A stretch of 12,185 nt of DNA from DTU078 sp033808535 (GTDB taxonomy: Bacteria; Bacillota; Clostridia; Oscillospirales; CAG-272). The translations under genes and the position numbers were made by a program. The stretch lies in the NCBI GenBank assembly GCA_033808535.1, contig JAPXNL010000060.1, forward strand, positions 1-12,185. Reading direction: 5' to 3'. This document shows positions 5,444 to 12,185 of the stretch, one piece after another. The notes under the pieces are model-generated. The model was given only the letters and a program-made list of their open reading frames with translations, ran no database searches and was not told the origin of the DNA. Every line of letters begins with the position of its first letter. Within the stretch, counting starts at the first letter, position 1.

Positions 5444-6943
5444 CTACTTTTCCTGGTATGAGTATCGCGATATGCACATCACAATGCCCATTTCGCCCAT
5501 CAGCATGGCAAGCGACGTGCCGCCGTAGCTGAAGAACGGCAGCGATATTCCGGTATTGGGTATCAGGTTTGTGACAACCATCATATTAAGTGTCGCCTGT
5601 ATCGCTATCTGGGCAACTATGCCCAGCACGACCAGTGACGAGAAGGTGTCCGGCGCTCTCAGCGATATAACAAGGCCGCGCCAGACGAACAACGCGAAAA
5701 GTATAATGACAGCCAGCGCCCCGACAAAGCCCAGCTCCTCGCAGACTATCGAAAATATAAAGTCGTTCTGCGGCTGCGACACAAATAGATGCTTCTGTCG
5801 GCTGTAACCCAGCCCGACGCCGAAAATTCCGCCCGAGCCGACCGCGTTGAGCCCCTGCAATGTCTGCCAGATTTCATTGTCGGCGGCATAATTTTCGGGG
5901 TGCAGGAATGTGTCGATGCGCAGCTTGGCATAATCGGTGAACAGAATCGCAGGTACTAATCCTGCCATCATGGTGCCGCCGCCAACAAAGAACCAGAATT
6001 TCCGTGCGCCGCCTGCAAAGATGACCGTCATGCCTATCAAAAACATTATTATCGTGCCGGAAAAGTGGAACTCCAGCGCGACGAGCAGGCAGGCAAGCAC
6101 TGTAAAACCGAACGGGATGAAAAACCCGTGCCATGATGAGCGCCAGAAATTGCTGTAATCGGTAACCTCGACTTCATGGTTTGATATGTACTTTGCAATC
6201 ATTAAAACCAGCGCCAGCTTCATCAGCTCCGACGGCTGGAACCGGATGACTCCCGGTATTTCAAACCAGCGCTCCGCGGTACCGGAACTGGAGCCGAACC
6301 CCGTGAACAGCACCGCGACAAGCAGTATAAGCGCAATTATATAAACAAAGGTAGTTACTTTTTTCAGCCAGCGGTAGTCGAACAAAATCGCGGCAACCAT
6401 GCCGATCGAACCCACGGCAATAAAAATAAGCTGGCGTTTTATAAAGTAGTAGCTGTCGCCGAATTTGTTTAACGCATACGGAAAGCTGGAGCTGAAAACC
6501 ATTATCGAGCCGAAGCATATCAGCAGGATAATGATGAGCAGCATGGGTCTGTCGACGCCGCCGCGCAGCCGGATTATATCCTCCGGCTTGACGCCCGACG
6601 GCGTTTTTTTGTTCTGCGCCTCGACAAGCGGCGCAACAGCACCGACGCTCAATGCTCCTCCCGGTTGATTTGCGGGAGCATTTTTATATGCCTCCTCGCC
6701 CGCACCCTGACGCCTGTTGGCTATCACACGGCGGGGAGCACTGCGACGCACTGTCTTATCACCGGAGGCTTTTTTTGCCCCGCCAGACGTTCCCGCAGAC
6801 GGCATGTCGCCGCGGTTTTTACCCGCAGACTGCGCATTACCGGGTGCCCCTGTCTTTGCGACGTCCGGACGGGGTATGCTGCCGTCCCTGCGAGCCGCAG
6901 CGCCGGCTGTTTTTCCGTTATTCACTTTCGGCTCGCCTCCCAT
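5444..6943 (-). CDS. ftsW: FtsW, SEDS glycosyltransferase with a long N-terminal extension
   Basis: Polytopic SEDS-family enzyme that polymerises lipid II into septal glycan strands together with a class B PBP. It has 499 residues, about 100 more than usual. The first ~130 residues are a basic, Gly/Ala/Ser/Pro-rich, apparently disordered tail (MGGEPKVNNG ... EDIIRLRGG); the membrane core starts near residue 134 (MLLIIILLICFGSIMVFSSS). Seen: SYYFIKRQ (165-171), RWFEIPGVIRFQPSELMK (225-242), FLHPENYA (346-353), QPQNDFIFSIVCEELG (390-405; Asp394 matches the essential extracellular Asp of SEDS enzymes) and NLIPNTGISLPFFSYGG (459-475), all FtsW/RodA hallmarks. The QPDLGT-type motif reads EFHFSGT here. 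The PF..YGGTS ending and the cluster position favour FtsW over RodA. The ATG at 6943 has AGGAAAG upstream, 15 bp after mraY. murD, often adjacent in this cluster, is absent. Confidence 0.96.
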   Translation of the reverse strand: MGGEPKVNNGKTAGAAARRDGSIPRPDVAKTGAPGNAQSAGKNRGDMPSAGTSGGAKKASGDKTVRRSAPRRVIANRRQGAGEEAYKNAPANQPGGALSVGAVAPLVEAQNKKTPSGVKPEDIIRLRGGVDRPMLLIIILLICFGSIMVFSSSFPYALNKFGDSYYFIKRQLIFIAVGSIGMVAAILFDYRWLKKVTTFVYIIALILLVAVLFTGFGSSSGTAERWFEIPGVIRFQPSELMKLALVLMIAKYISNHEVEVTDYSNFWRSSWHGFFIPFGFTVLACLLVALEFHFSGTIIMFLIGMTVIFAGGARKFWFFVGGGTMMAGLVPAILFTDYAKLRIDTFLHPENYAADNEIWQTLQGLNAVGSGGIFGVGLGYSRQKHLFVSQPQNDFIFSIVCEELGFVGALAVIILFALFVWRGLVISLRAPDTFSSLVVLGIVAQIAIQATLNMMVVTNLIPNTGISLPFFSYGGTSLAMLMGEMGIVMCISRYSYQEK

Positions 6944-6958
6944 GCTCTTTCCTGAAAT

Positions 6959-7942
6959 TTAAAATCCAAACCACGATACAAAACATGCCAGCGCCGTTAT
7001 CAGCGTAAACACTCCGTCAACTTTGAGTTCGCTCCAGCCGCACATCTCAAAATGGTGATGTATCGGAGACATTTTAAACACGCGTTTTCCGGTCAGCTTG
7101 AAACTTGCGACCTGTATCATCACCGAAAGGCTCTCGACGACGTACATAATGCCCGCCAGAAGTATTATCAGCGGGTTGTCAAGCATAAACGCCAGCCCCA
7201 ACAGCATGCCGCCTAAAAACAGTGAGCCGGTGTCGCCCATAAACACCTTTGCAGGCGGGAAGTTGTATACCAAAAATCCCAGACACGCACCGATTACCAG
7301 TGCAGACACAAACGCCGACTGGAAGTTGCCCAAGTAAAAAGATACCGCAGCGAAAAATGCGCCGACAACAACGGTTTCGCACGACACCAACCCGTCCACA
7401 CCGTCGGCGAGATTAACGCTGTTGACTATACCCGTGATGACAAGCAGCGCGATTACATAATAAAACGGGCCGAGCTCAAGGAATATGCCCACAAACGGTA
7501 TATACAGCGAGGTGGTCAGATTGCACGTCATTATCATGCCGAACAGGTACAGCCCCGCCACCACAAGCTGGAGAAAATATTTCTGGCTGGCGCGCAGCCC
7601 CTCGTTGCGCTTGTGAGAGAACTTAACCATGTCGTCAAACACGCCGATCGCACCGTTGCAAAGCGCCAGCCCGAGCGTCAGCAGCAGCGGCGAGCCGGCC
7701 TCAAACCCTTCGTCCATCACCATCAGCGTCACCGTGACCGCTGAGGTTATGACGGTGGCGGCTATGAAGGCAAGCCCGCCCATAGTCGGCGTGCCTTCCT
7801 TCGACTTGTGCCAGCGCGGGCCGATGTCAAGTATCTTCTGCCCCAGCTTCAGGCTTTTTAACACAGGGATGAGAAAACGCAGTATCAGTGCGGTCAGTAC
7901 AAAAGTTAATACAAGACTCACAGAGAAAATTACAGGTTCCAT
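6959..7942 (-). CDS. mraY: MraY, phospho-MurNAc-pentapeptide transferase
   Basis: Integral membrane enzyme that transfers phospho-MurNAc-pentapeptide from UDP to undecaprenyl phosphate, forming lipid I. It has 327 residues with about ten TM segments, a Gram-positive-type length. Seen: the substrate loop KEGTPTMGG (48-56), the Asp pair in FDDMVKFSHKRNEGL (102-115), NSVNLADGVDGL (174-185, Mg-binding Asp region), MGDTGSLFLGG (235-245) and the cytoplasmic MSPIHHHFE (291-299), all diagnostic. The ATG at 7942 has only a weak GGGA ribosome-binding site 10 nt upstream. It is separated from murE by a 255-bp gap without a gene, and is followed 15 bp later by ftsW, so the two are likely co-transcribed. 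Confidence 0.98.
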   Translation of the reverse strand: MEPVIFSVSLVLTFVLTALILRFLIPVLKSLKLGQKILDIGPRWHKSKEGTPTMGGLAFIAATVITSAVTVTLMVMDEGFEAGSPLLLTLGLALCNGAIGVFDDMVKFSHKRNEGLRASQKYFLQLVVAGLYLFGMIMTCNLTTSLYIPFVGIFLELGPFYYVIALLVITGIVNSVNLADGVDGLVSCETVVVGAFFAAVSFYLGNFQSAFVSALVIGACLGFLVYNFPPAKVFMGDTGSLFLGGMLLGLAFMLDNPLIILLAGIMYVVESLSVMIQVASFKLTGKRVFKMSPIHHHFEMCGWSELKVDGVFTLITALACFVSWFGF

Positions 7943-8197
7943 ATATTGCGTCCCAGTTTATTGTTTTATGTATCTGCTACGGTATCTTACCGTGATATTT
8001 ATACGCTGTGATACTTTTAATCCTTGTCACTTGCGCTATGTGCGCATTGCTGAGCGCTGCCACGGGCTTCGGCAGCTTTAGCAGATATGCCGGCATCGCC
8101 GGTTTACCAAGCGAGGATGTAAAAACACAGGGTCGTCAGGACTCGTGCTCAGGTGTGCCGGCGACATCGGTTTGGCAAGCGAGGATGTGCATATCCG
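7943..8197. other. Gene-free gap between murE and mraY (usual murF position)
   Basis: 255 bp with no convincing coding frame on either strand. It holds the distal copy of a tandem duplication of the murE 3' end (8092-8159), a hairpin GCTGCC/GGCAGC (8056-8076), and a tight palindrome ACGGTA-TCT-TACCGT (7979-7993). None is followed by a T-run on the minus strand, so none looks like a terminator. No clear promoter for mraY was seen. In many Clostridia murF occupies this place; here it is absent. Confidence 0.7.
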
Positions 8198-8221
8198 TCA
8201 GGATTCACTTTCAGGCGTGCT
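8092..8221 (-). repeat. Diverged tandem duplication of the murE 3' end
   Basis: Two adjacent units: 8160-8221 (62 bp, including the last murE codons and stop) and 8092-8159 (68 bp, downstream). They align with one 6-bp gap at about 70% identity by eye, including 13 identical bases ACATCCTCGCTTG. The stop is kept in both: the first unit reads STPESES-stop, the second GTPEHES-stop. Confidence 0.7.
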
Positions 8222-9703
8222 GTTGCTGCCCATGTTTTTTGCAAGCCAGTCGGCTACAACCTCGCGCTCATCGAAATGCCGCTTGCCGGACGCGGTGATC
8301 TCGTAATCTTCGTGCCCCTTGCCGGCAAGAATAATCAAATCGCCCTCGCGCGCACTGGACAATGCGTAGTGGATCGCCTCGGCGCGGTTTTCGATTACTG
8401 CGTGCGGGCGCTCGCGGTCAAATCCTTTCAGAATCTGCGCGATTATATCCGCCGGCTTCTCCGAGCGGCTGTTGTCGGAGGTTATCACCGAGAAGTCAGC
8501 CAGTGCAGACGCCACCCGTCCCATAACCGGTCGTTTATATGGGTCGCGGTCGCCGCCGCAACCGAACAGCACCGTCAACCTGCCGCCGGGCTTTATCACG
8601 CCCCGCGCCGCGCGCAGGATATTTTCCAGTGCGTCGGGCGTGTGTGCATAGTCGATGAAAACGTCAAACCCGGTGCCGGGCGTGGGCACGCGCTCGAACC
8701 GCCCTTTTACACTTGAAAACTCCGCAATGACACGCGCCGTGTATTCGGACGGTATGCCCGACTCCAGCGCCGTCACAGCCGCCGCGAGCGTGTTTGCCAC
8801 ATTGAACGATCCGCACAGCGGCGTGAAAATCTCAAACTTTATTCCCGATCCTTCAATAGTGTACGATGTTCCTTCGGTGCCGTGCATCTCAATGTCCACC
8901 GCCCGGTAATCAGCCGCCCCGCCGGACGGTGAGTAGCTTATAATCGGGCATGTGGCAGCTGCCGCAAGCCGCGCGAAATACGGGTCGTCGGCATTTGCGA
9001 TACCCAGCCGCGCCATCCGGAACAGCTTTGTCTTTGCCTCGAAATAGGCATCCATTGTGCCGTGGAAATCCAGATGCTCGGGCGACAGGTTTGTGAACAC
9101 CGCAAGCTCCGGCGTCAGCGCGTCGAGCTTGCCAAGCGCCAAAGCGTGGGAGGATGCCTCCATAACGACGTTTTCGCAGCCTTCGCTTACAAACGACGAA
9201 AGCAGCGGGTAGAGTTCCTCCGGATCGGGAGTTGTAAGCGTGCCGGTGAGCGTTCCAATCACTCGCGTATCTTCAAACCGGCAGGCAAGCTCAACTTCGT
9301 CCGATTCCCCGGCAGCCTGATACAGCTTTTGCAGCAGGCTGACAGTGGTGGTTTTGCCGTTTGTCCCTGTCACCGCGGTGATCCACAGCTTTGACGCAGG
9401 GTCACCGCAAAAGTTATTCCATATCTTTGCACATGCCGAACGGGTATCATCAACCAAAACATACGGTGTCCCGGGCGGCATCGCGTCGGCGTTCTCGCAT
9501 ATTACCATCGCCGCGCCGCGCTCCATCGCCTCGGACACATGAGCGTGACCGTCTTCGCGAAGCCCGCGCAGGCAGATGAAAAGGCAACCCTTAGTCGCGC
9601 GCCGCGAGTCGCTGCATACAGCGGTTATGTCCCTCTCAAGCGCGAAACCCGCAAGCGACGCACCGTGAACCTCGATACCGAAAAGCAGTCTTGCCAGCTT
9701 CAA
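8198..9703 (-). CDS. murE: MurE, UDP-MurNAc-tripeptide synthetase
   Basis: Cytoplasmic ATP-dependent ligase that adds the third stem residue to UDP-MurNAc-L-Ala-D-Glu. The start preferred here is the TTG at 9703 (MKLARLLFG, a typical MurE opening; 501 residues), because GGGAG lies 8 nt upstream; the in-frame GTG at 9712 overlaps that site and is less likely. Numbered from TTG: UDP-binding SDSRR (31-35), P-loop GTNGKTTT (113-120), MEASSHAL (181-188), NLSPEHLDFHGTMDAYFEAK (205-224; Lys224 is the expected carbamylated Lys), FIDYAHTPD, FGCGGDRDPYKRP and LAGKGHE. The amino-acid selectivity motif reads DNSR (410-413) followed by SEKP, a variant of the meso-DAP-type DNPR, with the Arg that contacts DAP kept. 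Meso-DAP is therefore favoured but not certain. Lys224 numbering is by comparison with the family. It follows the PBP after a 97-bp structured gap. Confidence 0.97.
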   Translation of the reverse strand: MKLARLLFGIEVHGASLAGFALERDITAVCSDSRRATKGCLFICLRGLREDGHAHVSEAMERGAAMVICENADAMPPGTPYVLVDDTRSACAKIWNNFCGDPASKLWITAVTGTNGKTTTVSLLQKLYQAAGESDEVELACRFEDTRVIGTLTGTLTTPDPEELYPLLSSFVSEGCENVVMEASSHALALGKLDALTPELAVFTNLSPEHLDFHGTMDAYFEAKTKLFRMARLGIANADDPYFARLAAAATCPIISYSPSGGAADYRAVDIEMHGTEGTSYTIEGSGIKFEIFTPLCGSFNVANTLAAAVTALESGIPSEYTARVIAEFSSVKGRFERVPTPGTGFDVFIDYAHTPDALENILRAARGVIKPGGRLTVLFGCGGDRDPYKRPVMGRVASALADFSVITSDNSRSEKPADIIAQILKGFDRERPHAVIENRAEAIHYALSSAREGDLIILAGKGHEDYEITASGKRHFDEREVVADWLAKNMGSNSTPESES

Positions 9704-9716
9704 ACAAATCACTCCC

Positions 9717-9782
9717 GGACGTAAAAATCGGTTATAACTTTTAACGTCCGTGTGCGGCAGGCGCCGGATCTGTACCGGCGCC
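9717..9782 (-). other. Two hairpins in the spoVD-murE gap
   Basis: On the minus strand, after the PBP stop, comes a perfect 8-bp stem GGCGCCGG/CCGGCGCC (9760-9767, 9775-9782) with a 7-nt loop and partial outward extension, not followed by Ts. A second inverted repeat, GGACGT ... ACGTCC (9717-9722, 9744-9749) with A/T inner pairing, ends one base before the GGGAG of murE. Possible roles are mRNA stabilisation or control of murE translation; both are inference. Confidence 0.55.
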
Positions 9783-9800
9783 CCCGCCGTGATTTTATTG

Positions 9801-12185
9801 TCAGTTCTCCTGGCTGTCGAGATAGCGCAGCGTGACCGTCACCACGGTGCCCGGTGCGACGACCTCGCCGGCTGCCGGACTCTGTGCGACGACAACCGCC
9901 CCGCTGGCGATGTCGTAGTTGGTTGTTCCGTCAATCAGTATATTCAGCCCGCTGTTCAATAATGTGCGGTTGCAGTTTGTAGCGTTCATTCCTGTGACAT
10001 TGGGAACGGTTACGTTAGTCTTCGGCGTTTCGCCTCCGCAGTAGAGTATTACCTTGCCTGTATCCTTGTTAATCGACTCGCCGTATGCAGGCATCTGATA
10101 TGTGACGGTATCGCCGTCGCCTCTGACCTCGACATCAAGACCCAGCGCGTTGACTTTCGTCTTCGCCTCTGACACCGGCTTGCCTACGTAGTCGCCCACC
10201 GTGACGGCTATGCGCGCCAGATCTTCTTCGGAATAATTGCGCTCAACGCCGAGATAGGGCAGCGCTTCGTTTAAAAATGACGATACATACGGAGCGGCAA
10301 CGACGCTGCCGTATACTGTTTCGCTCTGCGGCTGGTCGACGACGATGAGCACCGCAATCTGCGGGTCGTCGGCAGGCGCGTACGCGACGCATGAGCTGAC
10401 GCGCAGATATGAGTTGCCGCTTTCGTCGAGTATATCGCGGACCTCGGAGGTACCGGTCTTTGCCGCAACTTTGTAGCCCGGAACATAAGCGTTCTTTGCG
10501 CCTCCGGTGCCCGATACGCCGCGCTCGAGAATTCCGCTCAGCTCCTTGCACACTGCTTCGCTGACAACCTGACGCTTTACCAACGCATCGCGCGACATCA
10601 GCACGTTGCCGTCGTCGTCGATCAGCTTTTCAACCACATACGGCGTCACAAGATAGCCGCCGTTGGCAACTGTTGATATGCCTACGAGCTGCATAAGCGG
10701 CGTGACCTTAAAGGTCTGGCCAAACGAATACACGGCAAGCTCGACCTGGTTGAATCCGGCAAATGAGTGGTAATAGGAGTTTGCTTCTCCGGGCAGGTCG
10801 ATGCCGGTCTTCTCCGTATAGCCGAACGCCTTGAAATATTCGTAGAATTTATCCTTGCCAAGCCTTGCGGCGATCTGCATAAGCGCCGGGTTGCATGACT
10901 GCTGCAGACCCTGCTCAAACGTAAGCGAGCCGTGGCCTATGCGCCGCCAGCAGTGGATGGGCCTTGAATACCCTTCCACGAAAAATGAGCCTGAGCAGGA
11001 GAAATGGTCTGTTATCTTGACGACATTTTCCTCCAGAGCTGAGGCGGCGGTGATGACTTTAAACGTCGAACCGGGCTCGTAAAGTTCAGATACCGCCTTG
11101 TTCTTCCACATCGAATAAAGCAAAGTGTTGTACAATGCCTTGTATTCGTTTGAGCCGGGAGCATAGCCGCTTTCGTTCAGCTTAATCTGGAACTCTTCGG
11201 TCAGCGTGTACGGGTCGTTGAGGTCAAACGACGGGTATGTCGCCATGGCAAGAATGGCACCGTTTTTGGGATTTATCGCGATGCCGGTGGCGCGGTTCAG
11301 CGGGTTTGAATCGTGGTAGGTTTTCTCCAGCTCTTTCTCGAGCATGCTCTGGAGCGTGAGGTCGATTGTTGTAACCAGGTTTGCGCCGTTCGATGCGTCT
11401 ATGTAGGTGTCGTATTTATACGGCATGCTGAGACCGCTTGCGTTGCGCGCTGTCAGATAGCGCCCTGATGTGCCCGAAAGATAGTCGTTGTATTCAAGCT
11501 CGAGTCCCAGAAGTCCTCCGTCGGTTCCTACAAGCCCGATAACATGCGCCGCAAGCGAGTTGTACGGGTAATAGCGCGAGGTGGCCGCCTCAAGGTGGAC
11601 CTGCTTGTGAAGGTTGTGTTCGGTGATAAATTCCAGAACCCTGTCGGCGTCCTCCTCGGAGACATTCTTTTTGATAGTCTCGTCTGCGCGTCCCTTTCGC
11701 CCGGCACGATAGATAACCTCGTCGTAATCGACGCCAAGCAGTTCGACTAACCCTGTTGCGATAAGTCTTGCCTGCGCGTCGTCGACTATGTCGCGCGGCG
11801 AGATAAACACGCGGTACACGGTGTAGTTTGTCGCAAGCTGTACCATGTTCCTGTCATAGATTATGCCGCGCTTTGCGGTTAGTGTAGTTTCACGCTGTAT
11901 ATTGTCGAGCACCTTTGCCTGGTATTTGTCGTACTCGACTATCTGCAGATTAAACAGCCTTAATATGATTGCCGTCCATGCCGCTATACATATAAGTCCG
12001 ATTACCGTCGCGCGCATGGCGATCTTTTTGTTTATGCCGCGCACATTGCGCATTCCGCCTGCAGCGGACGATTGACTGTTCGAGCCGGGATTTGCGGGCT
12101 TGGGCGGAGCACTTCTGTAACCGCCGCTGTCGCGGTTTCCCGCTCCGTTATTTTTATCTTTCGACGGTTTAATACTATCTACCTT
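9801..12185 (-). CDS. spoVD: SpoVD/FtsI-type class B penicillin-binding protein with two PASTA domains, 5' end beyond window
   Basis: Membrane-anchored D,D-transpeptidase that crosslinks peptidoglycan at the septum or spore cortex. The frame stays open to the right edge with no ATG, GTG or TTG before the ATG at 12053, which lacks a proper Shine-Dalgarno; the true start is probably outside, with a disordered extension of at least 44 residues. Numbered from ATG 12053: TM ~12-33, dimerisation domain with TAKRGIIYDRN (59-69), transpeptidase motifs STFK (Ser329, Lys332), SCN (386-388) and KTG (532-534), and two C-terminal PASTA repeats (~615-672 and ~680-743). PASTA modules and the position before murE fit SpoVD. 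Cys368 and Cys387 appear to match the redox-controlled cysteine pair of Bacillus subtilis SpoVD. A vegetative PBP2X/FtsI-like role cannot be excluded. ftsL, mraW and mraZ would be expected beyond the edge. Confidence 0.94.
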   Translation of the reverse strand, partial: KVDSIKPSKDKNNGAGNRDSGGYRSAPPKPANPGSNSQSSAAGGMRNVRGINKKIAMRATVIGLICIAAWTAIILRLFNLQIVEYDKYQAKVLDNIQRETTLTAKRGIIYDRNMVQLATNYTVYRVFISPRDIVDDAQARLIATGLVELLGVDYDEVIYRAGRKGRADETIKKNVSEEDADRVLEFITEHNLHKQVHLEAATSRYYPYNSLAAHVIGLVGTDGGLLGLELEYNDYLSGTSGRYLTARNASGLSMPYKYDTYIDASNGANLVTTIDLTLQSMLEKELEKTYHDSNPLNRATGIAINPKNGAILAMATYPSFDLNDPYTLTEEFQIKLNESGYAPGSNEYKALYNTLLYSMWKNKAVSELYEPGSTFKVITAASALEENVVKITDHFSCSGSFFVEGYSRPIHCWRRIGHGSLTFEQGLQQSCNPALMQIAARLGKDKFYEYFKAFGYTEKTGIDLPGEANSYYHSFAGFNQVELAVYSFGQTFKVTPLMQLVGISTVANGGYLVTPYVVEKLIDDDGNVLMSRDALVKRQVVSEAVCKELSGILERGVSGTGGAKNAYVPGYKVAAKTGTSEVRDILDESGNSYLRVSSCVAYAPADDPQIAVLIVVDQPQSETVYGSVVAAPYVSSFLNEALPYLGVERNYSEEDLARIAVTVGDYVGKPVSEAKTKVNALGLDVEVRGDGDTVTYQMPAYGESINKDTGKVILYCGGETPKTNVTVPNVTGMNATNCNRTLLNSGLNILIDGTTNYDIASGAVVVAQSPAAGEVVAPGTVVTVTLRYLDSQEN

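Noticed and set aside
7979..7993. Palindrome ACGGTA-TCT-TACCGT upstream of mraY as an operator or terminator
   Set aside because: There is no T-run and no adjacent promoter; a single short palindrome could be chance.
8008..8298. 96-codon plus-strand frame in the murE-mraY gap as a missing small gene
   Set aside because: It runs into the antisense of murE, has no ribosome site, and its Cys/Arg-rich product matches nothing recognised.

Overview
The window looks like a chromosomal segment of a Clostridia-class Bacillota (Firmicutes), possibly of Oscillospiraceae/Ruminococcaceae type. The grounds are the dcw gene order, a SpoVD-like penicillin-binding protein with PASTA domains, Gram-positive Shine-Dalgarno and sigmaA-type signals, a genomically encoded CCA on the tRNA, and a clostridial-phage-style endolysin. 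Taxonomy is inferred from gene content only.

Left end (1-1581, plus strand): the tail of a prophage or prophage remnant. It holds the 3' part of a GH25 muramidase endolysin with a C-terminal SH3-like wall-binding region, a small unrecognised single-TM protein, and an LLH-type holin-like protein. Next comes about 260 bp without a gene (1582-1840), holding a short direct-repeat array (12-bp units drifting to 11 bp) and a strong intrinsic terminator. A tRNA-Lys(UUU) follows on the minus strand with its 3' end facing the phage genes. This is the usual layout for an element integrated into a tRNA 3' end, so base ~1841 is a candidate prophage/chromosome junction. The tRNA has a perfect-consensus promoter (TTGACA, 17 bp, TATAAT) and an odd terminator-like hairpin in its leader.

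Main region (2086-12185, minus strand): a compact division and cell-wall (dcw) cluster. In transcription order it is spoVD/ftsI-type PBP (open at the right window edge), murE, mraY, ftsW, murG, ftsQ/divIB, ftsZ. MurE makes the UDP-MurNAc-tripeptide, MraY and MurG make lipid I and lipid II, FtsW polymerises glycan, the PBP crosslinks it, FtsQ/DivIB scaffolds the divisome, and FtsZ forms the ring. murF, murD, murC, murB and ftsA are absent from this stretch. In the place where murF often sits (between murE and mraY) there is a 255-bp gene-free gap carrying a diverged tandem copy of the 3' end of murE.

Regulatory points: ftsZ has its own candidate promoter and an AGGAGG site. ftsQ has no Shine-Dalgarno, but an extended -10 promoter lies so close that its mRNA could be leaderless. 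murE probably starts at a TTG. FtsW carries a basic, low-complexity N-terminal extension of about 130 residues, and the PBP has a comparable disordered extension of at least 44 residues reaching the window edge. I found no convincing new multi-gene system; the points worth a second look are the tRNA/prophage junction, the tRNA leader, the ftsQ start and the murE-mraY gap.
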